In this document: positions 6,185 to 10,223 of the stretch, piece by piece
Layout: each line of letters begins with the position of its first letter
Position numbering within the stretch: the first letter of the stretch is position 1
Virus record (IMG/VR): IMGVR_UViG_3300050119_000046
Span: 1-20,109 of that record
From: a virus
Reading direction: 5' to 3' (one strand)
DNA length: 20,109 nt
Position numbers and translations under genes: made by a program
The notes under the pieces: model-generated
The model's database searches: none
Told to the model about the DNA's origin: nothing
Seen by the model: the letters and a program-made list of their open reading frames with translations, nothing else

Positions 6185-6296
6185 CTACAAGGCCCCGAAG
6201 CTCTTCATACTCGAACCTTTTCTTATTAGCTGGTGAGACTTTGCATTGGGACCCATCTACCGCATAGATGTTGGCGTATTGCACCTTCTTGGCCAT
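6087..6296 (-). CDS. Hypothetical protein, 69 aa, probably frameshifted near its C-terminus
   Basis: The start is the ATG at 6296 (MAKKVQYANIYAVDG), not the upstream in-frame ATG at 6383, because the purine leader shared with the 5583 gene stands directly before it and the upstream part lies in a long hairpin. Residues 1-38 resemble the front half of DUF3846-like phage proteins (Y-x-x-D-G..., V-S-P-A-N-K-K-R-F-E-Y-E-E-L-R-x-L-V). The last ~28 residues of the annotated frame are Arg/Cys-rich and unlike a folded domain, while the +1 frame gives a plausible continuation that ends in an ATGA overlap with the next gene. A mutation, a programmed frameshift or a sequencing error could explain this. 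Confidence 0.6.
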   Translation of the reverse strand: MAKKVQYANIYAVDGSQCKVSPANKKRFEYEELRGLVECGYNWEVVCRGWKRHVRSPNQGTIPRICCGA

Positions 6297-6300
6297 CTTG

Positions 6301-6317
6301 TTTTCTCTTTTCTGAAG
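6301..6317 (-). repeat. 17-nt repeated leader, copy 2
   Basis: Identical to 5588-5604 and in the same position relative to a start codon (ATG at 6296) and an upstream long hairpin (6321-6401). Confidence 0.8.
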
Positions 6318-6320
6318 CCT

Positions 6321-6401
6321 GGTAAGCTCCGCGATGCAATGAGAGTAGGCTCGTGGGAGACCCAATCCTGCACTTTGTCTCATTGCATCGCGCAGCTTAC
6401 C
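6321..6401 (-). promoter_or_regulatory. 24-bp inverted repeat (long hairpin) upstream of the 6296 gene
   Basis: Arms 6321-6344 and 6378-6401 are complementary over 24 positions with a single G-G mismatch on the RNA strand and a 33-nt loop that has its own GGG/CCC mini-stem. It ends a few bases before the repeated purine leader and start codon. No U-tract follows. Such a perfect duplex would be an excellent RNase III substrate; alternatively the arms are a DNA-level inverted repeat. Confidence 0.75.
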
Positions 6402-6527
6402 CCGCTGCGCTGGATGGTTTTAGCCATCCGTTTTCATAGCCACCTCCAAGTGGGACTTGCTAGGTTCCTGTTGCAGTGTTCAGCGTAAATGAGCACTCTT
6501 GTAAGATGCTTGTCTTACAGAAAGGAT
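6402..6527 (-). other. Non-coding stretch with small hairpins, perhaps a decayed gene
   Basis: Between the stop at 6528 and the 24-bp hairpin there is no convincing gene. On the RNA strand it holds TGTAAGA/TCTTACA (around 6500-6519), CAAG/CTTG around TCCCA, and GGATGG/CCATCC (6411-6428). A strong GGAGGTGGCT precedes an ATG near 6440 that opens only a 5-codon frame, which may be the remnant of a lost gene or a leader peptide. Confidence 0.4.
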
Positions 6528-6950
6528 TCAGGCGTCCAGTTTATCAACTTTGACGATGGCACTGGCAGGGATTGATCCTGGATGCCAATAGGCTTCCATA
6601 GAGGCCGCGTCCTCATCGACGTGCAGCGTTGAGAAGTCGTCGATCTGTATTTCAAGCAGGATTGGCTTAGCGTTGCCTAAAGGTGCGGGAGCATCCTCGG
6701 ACCTATAAAACCCTTGATAGAGCGGGAAGTTCACCTTCTGTCCGGGGAGTGCATTCAGATAGCTCGCGCGAAGAATTGCGAATGCTTCAGCCGTCTCGCG
6801 CGAGGTGCTTAGATACACTCCGGGATGGGTGGGTGGGACTCGATCTCCGTAAGATGTTTCAACCTGAAAGATGCGTGTCTTGGACGGCTTGAGCCCATTC
6901 TTTTGGATGGACGGTAAATAGGTGCTGGCGGTGCCGTGGTATAGCAGCAT
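6528..6950 (-). CDS. ADP-ribosyltransferase / RNA 2'-phosphotransferase-like protein, 140 aa
   Basis: The start is the ATG at 6950 (MLLYHGTAS), which has GAGG six bases upstream; the longer frame to 7070 would run through the hammerhead ribozyme and is rejected. The sequence has the layout of small ART-fold proteins: LLYHGT near the N-terminus (the H-x-T of the NAD-binding site), ILSIQKNG-type helix (SIQKNGLKPSK), HPGVYLSTSRETAEAFA, and a C-terminal PILLEIQIDD...YWHPGSIPASAIVKV. Phage proteins of this type are often annotated as KptA/Tpt1-like or PARP-like, and could modify RNA or host proteins with NAD. A catalytic Glu is not certain. The gene lies behind a ribozyme and a 6-bp hairpin (6966-6983). 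Confidence 0.68.
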   Translation of the reverse strand: MLLYHGTASTYLPSIQKNGLKPSKTRIFQVETSYGDRVPPTHPGVYLSTSRETAEAFAILRASYLNALPGQKVNFPLYQGFYRSEDAPAPLGNAKPILLEIQIDDFSTLHVDEDAASMEAYWHPGSIPASAIVKVDKLDA

Positions 6951-6965
6951 GTTTCCTCGTTTTCT

Positions 6966-6983
6966 CGACGCTGGTAGGCGTCG
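6966..6983 (-). promoter_or_regulatory. RBS-proximal hairpin of the 6950 gene
   Basis: CGACGC (6966-6971) and GCGTCG (6978-6983) pair around a 6-nt loop; the AGAAAACGAGGAAAC ribosome-binding segment follows at once. It lies between hammerhead ribozyme 1 and the start codon. Confidence 0.6.
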
Positions 6984-7001
6984 TTCAGATGTCCATTCCT
7001 T

Positions 7002-7053
7002 GGACTCATCAGCACGCGCATTACGCGTGGAGCGGGCGGACCCGCTTTCGTCC
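7002..7053 (-). ncRNA. Type II hammerhead ribozyme 1 (52 nt)
   Basis: Reading the minus strand from 7053: stem II 5' strand GGAC (7053-7050); core GAAA (7049-7046); stem III GCGGG/CCCGC (7045-7041, 7036-7032) with a 4-nt loop; U (7031) pairing with the last core A; C17 (7030), the expected cleavage position; stem I CACGCG/CGCGTG (7029-7024, 7018-7013) with a 5-nt loop; core CTGATGA (7012-7006); stem II 3' strand GTCC (7005-7002). Every conserved hammerhead nucleotide is present, including the G-C pair next to the core. Stem II is the open stem, which defines type II. It starts on the base after the TAA of the upstream gene. Cleavage would leave a downstream RNA whose 5' end is immediately the stem I hairpin. 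Confidence 0.94.
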
Positions 7054-7269
7054 TTATTCGTCGCAGTCAAGAGTGAAGCTATTAGCTTTTTGATCGTAGT
7101 AGGCTTGCACGTTGCACGGGGGTGGGGCGATGCTTATTAGGGCGCGTGCTGGCGGTTGGAGAACTTCTACCGCCCAATTAGCTCCAATACATGTAGTTCC
7201 GATGTACAGTCCAGCAACTACAGCGATGAGGAAGAATTTCTCGGAGTGATTCTTGAGGTAGGTTTTCAT
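7054..7269 (-). CDS. Small membrane-anchored protein, 71 aa
   Basis: A positively charged start (MKTYLKNHSEK) is followed by a hydrophobic helix at about residues 12-31 (FFLIAVVAGLYIGTTCIGA), then a Pro-rich, Cys-containing tail (PPPCNVQAYYDQKANSFTLDCDE) that would face outward. This is a signal-anchor layout. The start at 7269 has AAAGGAAAACC before it, 16 nt after the previous stop. Its N-terminus resembles that of the 38-aa protein at 9028-9144, so the two may be related. Its TAA stop is directly followed by hammerhead ribozyme 1. Function unknown. Confidence 0.72.
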   Translation of the reverse strand: MKTYLKNHSEKFFLIAVVAGLYIGTTCIGANWAVEVLQPPARALISIAPPPCNVQAYYDQKANSFTLDCDE

Positions 7270-7285
7270 GGTTTTCCTTTCGGGG

Positions 7286-7597
7286 TTAGTCGTTCAGTGA
7301 ATTGGAGTAATCGATCTCTATCACATCTCCGCGAAGTGGAAGGACGCAATGATCGACTGCAAACGGGTTTATAGGCCGGTCTGTACTAGGGATGGCATAG
7401 GCGATGCGTCTACCGTCGTGCGATTCGCAGAATTCGACATGGTTGTCGTCTAATGCGCCTATCAAACGGGTGATGGAATCCCGTCCTAATTGCGCCCGAG
7501 GCTCGCTACGCGCGATTCCCGGTCTACAGGTGAAGTAATCGGGCGTATTAACCTCTTCGACTTCACCTGAAGCCTTGTAGAGCGTTGCTAGTGGCAT
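7286..7597 (-). CDS. Hypothetical protein, possibly DUF3846-like, 103 aa
   Basis: Starts one base after the stop of the upstream gene, with GAGAAAGGCGG as the likely ribosome-binding region, so it is co-translated. The layout is a beta strand with A-T-L-Y-K-A-S-G-E-V-E-E-V, a helix containing SITRLIGA, a strand followed by DGRRIAYA, then RPINPFAV and RGDVIEIDY. That order (strand, helix, strand, DGR, P-x-N-x-x-A, GD-V-I) resembles DUF3846 phage proteins, whose role is unknown. The match is by pattern only and not strong. No metal site or membrane segment is visible. Confidence 0.7.
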   Translation of the reverse strand: MPLATLYKASGEVEEVNTPDYFTCRPGIARSEPRAQLGRDSITRLIGALDDNHVEFCESHDGRRIAYAIPSTDRPINPFAVDHCVLPLRGDVIEIDYSNSLND

Positions 7598-7598
7598 C

Positions 7599-7775
7599 TC
7601 AGGCCGCCTTTCTCGCCACTAACCCAGCTTCGATCAGTGAAGCGGCTGTGCGGCCATAGGAGCCTTGCAACTGCCATGCTAGGCCGCTGTTGACGAGTTC
7701 TTGGAAGAGTTCAATAGTTGCATCCTCGTCCAAGTCTCCCTGTTCATACGCGATGATTTTGTCTACTTGATCCAT
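7599..7775 (-). CDS. Conserved small phage protein (VDKIIAYEQG type), 58 aa
   Basis: The product begins MDQVDKIIAYEQGDLDED and continues with IELFQELVNSGLAWQLQGSY and GRTAASLIEAGLV. This is a small helical protein of a type very widespread in tailed phages (I believe Pfam has it as a DUF around DUF7417; the number should be checked). Its function is unknown. The start at 7775 follows a GAGAGGATAAAAATC site and lies 25 nt behind hammerhead ribozyme 2, so its mRNA would start with the ribozyme's stem I hairpin. The downstream gene begins one base after its stop. Confidence 0.85.
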   Translation of the reverse strand: MDQVDKIIAYEQGDLDEDATIELFQELVNSGLAWQLQGSYGRTAASLIEAGLVARKAA

Positions 7776-7800
7776 GATTTTTATCCTCTCTTCAGACGTT

Positions 7801-7852
7801 GGTCTCGTCAGTGTGAGCTTTACCCACAGAGCCCATTGAAGGGCTTTCGACC
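7801..7852 (-). ncRNA. Type II hammerhead ribozyme 2 (52 nt)
   Basis: Minus strand from 7852: stem II GGTC (7852-7849); core GAAA (7848-7845); stem III GCCC/GGGC (7844-7841, 7834-7831) with a 6-nt loop; U (7830); C17 (7829), the expected cleavage site; stem I TGTGGG/CTCACA (7828-7823, 7817-7812, one G-U) with a 5-nt loop; core CTGACGA (7811-7805), matching CUGANGA; stem II GACC (7804-7801). All core positions agree. The stems differ in sequence from ribozyme 1 while the core is kept, which is covariation. It has the same 52-nt length and also starts directly after a TAA stop, in the context AATAAGG-N-C-GAAA-GC shared with ribozyme 1. Confidence 0.94.
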
Positions 7853-8080
7853 TTATTTGACAATCTCTTCGAGCGATTCCGAGACTTCTGCAACCGCCTC
7901 AGTTTGTTCGCCTGATGCGAGTATCACGCGGGAGAGAATACCGCCCGCCGCAAGCTCCGTGCCTAGATGCGACAGATAGAGCTTGAAAAGGTATTCGCAA
8001 CCTTGGATTGCTGCAATCGCCGCAATGATGATGAGCGAGTGAAGGATGATAGAGCGGGTGCGCTTGCTAATTCTGTGCAT
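7853..8080 (-). CDS. Small membrane or lipoprotein-like protein, 75 aa
   Basis: I chose the ATG at 8080 (MHRISKRTRS) because GGGGGAGAT precedes it; the longer frame to 8140 lies inside the upstream gene. A basic N-terminus is followed by a hydrophobic segment at about residues 11-26 (IILHSLIIIAAIAAI) and then QGC. This resembles a signal peptide with a lipobox, but Gln at -2 is unusual. The rest is an amphipathic, mildly acidic region (TEAVAEVSESLEEIVK). It overlaps the upstream gene by 14 nt. Its TAA stop is followed at once by hammerhead ribozyme 2. Function unknown. Confidence 0.68.
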   Translation of the reverse strand: MHRISKRTRSIILHSLIIIAAIAAIQGCEYLFKLYLSHLGTELAAGGILSRVILASGEQTEAVAEVSESLEEIVK

Positions 8081-8255
8081 ATCTCCCCCAGTCGTCGTTA
8101 TCGCCAGTGAAGCGAATGGGGGAACCATGCGTCTCTGCATCGTTGATTGCGACTTCTAATTCACCACGATCAACGTTCAGTAGTACGGCTATGGTCGGGA
8201 CGTTTATTCCAGCGGCGTAGAGATTGATTGCGTTTTGCCTTGTATCGTGGTCCAT
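8067..8255 (-). CDS. Small helix-turn-helix-like protein, 62 aa
   Basis: The start is the ATG at 8255 (MDHDTRQNAINL) with CGGAG before it; the 8282 start would lie in the hairpin. Residues 5-35 follow a homeodomain/transposase-type HTH pattern: RQNAINLYAAGINVPTIAVL then LNVDRGELEVAIND, with the turn at AGINV. The remaining 25 residues are polar. It could be a small transcription regulator of the phage or the host, but with only one short motif this is a moderate inference. It overlaps the following gene by 14 nt and is preceded by the 8274-8316 hairpin element. Confidence 0.68.
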   Translation of the reverse strand: MDHDTRQNAINLYAAGINVPTIAVLLNVDRGELEVAINDAETHGSPIRFTGDNDDWGRYAQN

Positions 8256-8273
8256 GGTTTTTCTCCGATGGTT

Positions 8274-8316
8274 GGTTACCATCTCTAAGCTCTAATAGAG
8301 CTTAGGGCCGGTTACC
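8274..8316 (-). promoter_or_regulatory. Intergenic hairpin element, copy A
   Basis: Upper stem CTAAGCTC/GAGCTTAG (8285-8292, 8298-8305) sits above an internal loop (GCC/AGA in RNA sense) and a lower stem formed by the two GGTTACC segments (8274-8280, 8310-8316) with one A-A mismatch. It begins at the stop codon of the upstream gene and ends just before the CGGAG ribosome-binding site of the 8255 gene. Same plan as 8517-8562 and 8980-9021. Confidence 0.72.
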
Positions 8317-8495
8317 TAGCTCTCTAATTCAGAGCCATCATTGAAGCTGGTATAAACGGGTGCTTGTCCATTCGAAAACTGCCTTGCGGTAACGATGTAT
8401 TCGTCAACTTCTTGCAGTGATTCGTAGACGTAATGGTCAGTTCCAAGCGCTTCCGTGCGACGTTGCGCCTCTTTGGTTGCGAATTCGAGTGTCAT
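8316..8495 (-). CDS. Hypothetical protein, 59 aa
   Basis: The start is the ATG at 8495 (MTLEFATKEAQRRTEALG), with TGAGGA at the right distance upstream; the frame to 8525 enters the hairpin. A first helix (ATKEAQRRTEAL) is followed by strand-like segments HYVYESL, DEYIVTARQF and APVYTSF, so a small alpha/beta fold is likely. Short phage proteins of the form 'F-A-T-K-E-A ... helix ... three strands' are common and uncharacterised. Its TAG overlaps the next hairpin element by one base. Function unknown. Confidence 0.7.
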   Translation of the reverse strand: MTLEFATKEAQRRTEALGTDHYVYESLQEVDEYIVTARQFSNGQAPVYTSFNDGSELES

Positions 8496-8516
8496 TTGTT
8501 TATCCTCATGATGGAT

Positions 8517-8562
8517 GGTATCCACCTCTAAGCATCGTATGAGGATGCTTAGGGTTGGTTAC
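8517..8562 (-). promoter_or_regulatory. Intergenic hairpin element, copy B
   Basis: Upper stem CTAAGCATC/GATGCTTAG (8528-8536, 8544-8552) with a 7-nt loop, a small internal loop, and a lower stem between GGTATCC (8517-8523) and GGTTAC (8557-8562) that keeps an A-A mismatch on the RNA strand. A second small hairpin GTCCA/TGGAC (8565-8578) sits between it and the upstream stop. It lies directly before the binding site of the 8495 gene. Confidence 0.72.
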
Positions 8563-8577
8563 TTGTCCAGTGGTGGA

Positions 8578-8961
8578 CTACTTAGAATAGTCGGAGTAGA
8601 CCCGGGACGGATGGATGCCGATTAGCCTCAAAATACCTTCATTTTCATCGCCATTCTCACTCTCGACTGATACGGGAGTGCTGGTAGAACGCGTGTAGTA
8701 GACGGGTTTGGGTGTCACTAGGAATGATGTCGCCTGAATCTCTTGCACTAGGACTGCCTCTTGCTTATTCGCCGTCCGAATCCGTTCGGTGCATTCCGCT
8801 TGAAAGCGGGTCACACCGTCTAGTTCGATAATCAGTGATTTCTCTCGCACGCCTTTCCATGATCCTTCGCAGGGAATGAGCGTGTATGCGTCTATGGAAG
8901 CGCTTGCGAGTGCTGCATGGATATTCTCGCGATTGATATCTTCAGTAAGTATGCGAATCAT
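8578..8961 (-). CDS. Hypothetical protein with CutA/PII-like pattern, 127 aa
   Basis: The start at 8961 has a strong GGAGGAAACACA before it. Residues 1-75 show an alternation like small ferredoxin-like folds: MIRILTEDINRENIHAALA, DAYTLIPCEGSWKGVREKSL, IIELDG, a helix FQAECTERIRTAN, then KQEAVLVQEI. The G-x-W-x-G-x-x-E-x-S-L and N-x-Q-E-A-V-L-V motifs recur in uncharacterised phage proteins that I associate with a CutA/PII-like shape. The C-terminal 50 residues are polar and probably flexible. Binding of a ligand or a partner is possible, but no catalytic site is visible. Confidence 0.75.
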   Translation of the reverse strand: MIRILTEDINRENIHAALASASIDAYTLIPCEGSWKGVREKSLIIELDGVTRFQAECTERIRTANKQEAVLVQEIQATSFLVTPKPVYYTRSTSTPVSVESENGDENEGILRLIGIHPSRVYSDYSK

Positions 8962-8979
8962 TGTGTTTCCTCCGATGCC

Positions 8980-9021
8980 GGTAGCATCTCTTAGTCCACG
9001 AATGGACTAAGGGTTGATACC
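8980..9021 (-). promoter_or_regulatory. Intergenic hairpin element, copy C (UUCG loop)
   Basis: Upper stem CTTAGTCCA/TGGACTAAG (8990-8998, 9003-9011) closed by a UUCG tetraloop in RNA sense, an internal loop, and a lower stem between GGTAGCA (8980-8986) and TGATACC (9015-9021) with one mismatch. Compared with copies A and B the CTAAG/CTTAG base of the upper stem is inverted to CTTAG/CTAAG, a compensating change. It ends just before the GGAGG site of the 8961 gene. Confidence 0.75.
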
Positions 9022-9027
9022 ATTCCG

Positions 9028-9144
9028 TTAGCGAACGATGAATGGATGAGCTGCGAGTCCGGCCACAATCGCGCAAACGATAAAGCCAAGGATGATGGCG
9101 ATTGCAACGATGAGCTCTTGACGGTCTTTGATGAAGTTCTTCAT
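9028..9144 (-). CDS. Single-helix membrane peptide, 38 aa
   Basis: First gene of the leftward operon. The ATG at 9144 is preceded by AGAGGAGAACAAACC. The product has a charged N-terminus (MKNFIKDRQE) and one long hydrophobic helix (LIVAIAIILGFIVCAIVAGL), then a short tail. The longer frame to 9237 would cover the promoter and is rejected. The N-terminus is similar to that of the 71-aa protein at 7054-7269. Proteins of this size in phage early operons sometimes inhibit host functions or act in lysis control; neither is shown. Confidence 0.7.
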   Translation of the reverse strand: MKNFIKDRQELIVAIAIILGFIVCAIVAGLAAHPFIVR

Positions 9145-9159
9145 GGTTTGTTCTCCTCT

Positions 9160-9175
9160 GTCGCTTGGCTGCGAC
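9160..9175 (-). promoter_or_regulatory. 5'-terminal hairpin of the leftward operon transcript
   Basis: GTCGC (9160-9164) and GCGAC (9171-9175) pair around a 6-nt loop. With the promoter at 9182-9210 the expected start of transcription is about 9174-9176, so the RNA would begin on the first base of this hairpin. The AGAGGAG ribosome-binding site follows directly. Confidence 0.55.
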
Positions 9176-9181
9176 TCCCAA

Positions 9182-9210
9182 ACAATAAATGCATCTGTAA
9201 GACAAGTCAA
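9182..9210 (-). promoter_or_regulatory. sigma70-type promoter of the leftward operon
   Basis: On the minus strand TTGACT (9210-9205) and TATTGT (9187-9182) are separated by exactly 17 bp and stand in an AT-rich divergent region. They match 5 of 6 and 4 of 6 consensus bases. It points to the first gene (ATG 9144) and is the only good promoter seen for the 4762-9144 operon. Confidence 0.72.
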
Positions 9211-9236
9211 GAAAATAATACATTCCATATTTATCA

Positions 9237-9710
9237 ATGAGATACTTTAGATATCCACAGGATGAGAATGGAATTGTGTGGATATATTACAATGGAGTAA
9301 TGGCAAACAAAGAGAGTGTTAGGCGAGCGCAACGCAAGATGCGCTCGAATTGGGCTATTGCTGGTTTATGTCACAGTTGCGGTAAGTGTCCACCACTGGA
9401 CAAACGGACACTATGCGGGGATTGTCTCTTGAATCGTCGCCGTAACGTGCAATTGAGGCGTAGAGGTGTGAAGGTTCTCGACCTATTCGAGCGGGTAGAG
9501 CTTTCATGCGACATATGTGGGAAGTCTCTTGAGCGTAAGGATGCAAGACTCGACCACGATCGCGGTACCGGCATTGTGCGGGGATGGCTCTGCAATGCGT
9601 GCAACGTAGGCTTAGGGCTCTTTGGGGACGATATTGATATGCTGGTAGAGGCGGCTAGGTATCTGCGCAAGCATGGCAAGCGTAAGGCGATTCCATCTGA
9701 TATTCTTTGA
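9237..9710 (+). CDS. Recombination endonuclease VII-like protein, 157 aa
   Basis: The C-terminal half is a clear endonuclease VII domain: CDICG (Cys91, Cys94), LDHDRGTGIVRGWLCNAC with Asp106, His107, Asp108 and Cys119/Cys122, then NVGLGLFGDDIDMLVEAARY. A second CxxC...CxxC site precedes it (CHSC and CGDC). In T4, endonuclease VII resolves branched DNA before packaging; relatives in other phages often lie close to the terminase genes, as here. The start is uncertain: the ATG at 9237 has no Shine-Dalgarno, while the ATG at 9300 (MANKESVRRA) has GGAG very close by. The shorter form would be 136 aa and still contains both zinc sites. Confidence 0.85.
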   Translation: MRYFRYPQDENGIVWIYYNGVMANKESVRRAQRKMRSNWAIAGLCHSCGKCPPLDKRTLCGDCLLNRRRNVQLRRRGVKVLDLFERVELSCDICGKSLERKDARLDHDRGTGIVRGWLCNACNVGLGLFGDDIDMLVEAARYLRKHGKRKAIPSDIL

Positions 9711-9713
9711 ATC

Positions 9714-10145
9714 ATGCCTAAACGCGGCCTAGCTCCAAAGATTCGCGCACTACATGAGAAGTATCCGGAGATGTCTCAGAGCGCGATAGCTCGCAAGGTT
9801 GGTTGCACGCCTGCGAACGTTAGAGGTGTTCTATCAGCGTATCTATCGGGCACGTCTGACGAAGCGCTGAGGGGGTATCAGGCGAATCGTAGCGACATAC
9901 TGGACGCGATACAGCATCGCGCGTTACTACACATCACAGAGGCGAAGCTAGACAAAAGCTCGCCAGCGGAGCTAATGACCGTGTTTGGTATAAGTTACGA
10001 CAAGGCTAGACTCGAACGAGGCCAAGCAACTGGCATCAATGTGACAGTGCTTATGGACGTTGCTCAAGCTATCAGAGACAAGCAACGGGGGGTCGCACGT
10101 GAACAAAAAGCGAACGTGATCGACGCGGGTGAGCCTGCTTTTTGA
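9714..10145 (+). CDS. Putative terminase small subunit (HTH protein), 143 aa
   Basis: The ATG follows the endonuclease stop by 3 nt. Residues 18-44 form a helix-turn-helix (PEMSQSAIARKVGCTPANVR then GVLSAYL), followed by a helical region (RSDILDAIQHRALLHITEAK, ELMTVFGISYDKARLERGQA) and a polar tail. HTH followed by an oligomerising helical core is the layout of small terminase subunits, which bind the packaging site and hand DNA to TerL. TerL begins about 530 bp downstream, with an RHH gene and a repeat array in between. It could instead be a regulator, but the position favours TerS. Confidence 0.68.
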   Translation: MPKRGLAPKIRALHEKYPEMSQSAIARKVGCTPANVRGVLSAYLSGTSDEALRGYQANRSDILDAIQHRALLHITEAKLDKSSPAELMTVFGISYDKARLERGQATGINVTVLMDVAQAIRDKQRGVAREQKANVIDAGEPAF

Positions 10146-10223
10146 GTGCACCCCATGTCCCCCATACGGCGGGCCGGGGGTTGTTGGCATACTAACGCCC
10201 ACAAACAATTTCCCCCCAAAAGG

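Noticed and set aside
6509-6521. 13-bp match (CTTGTCTTACAGA) to the promoter spacer at 9193-9205
   Set aside because: The -35 and -10 boxes are not included and the orientation differs; part of a simple hairpin at 6500-6519.
6951-7070. N-terminal extension of the ART-like protein to a 180-aa frame
   Set aside because: It would read through the whole hammerhead ribozyme and lacks a ribosome-binding site; the ATG at 6950 has a good one.
8274-8316. Hairpin elements as pistol, twister or hatchet ribozymes
   Set aside because: The shared CCCTAAG resembles a piece of pistol RNA, but the required pseudoknot and conserved bases are not present.
8274-9021. Hairpin elements as rho-independent terminators
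   Set aside because: None is followed by a U-tract; each is followed directly by a ribosome-binding site.
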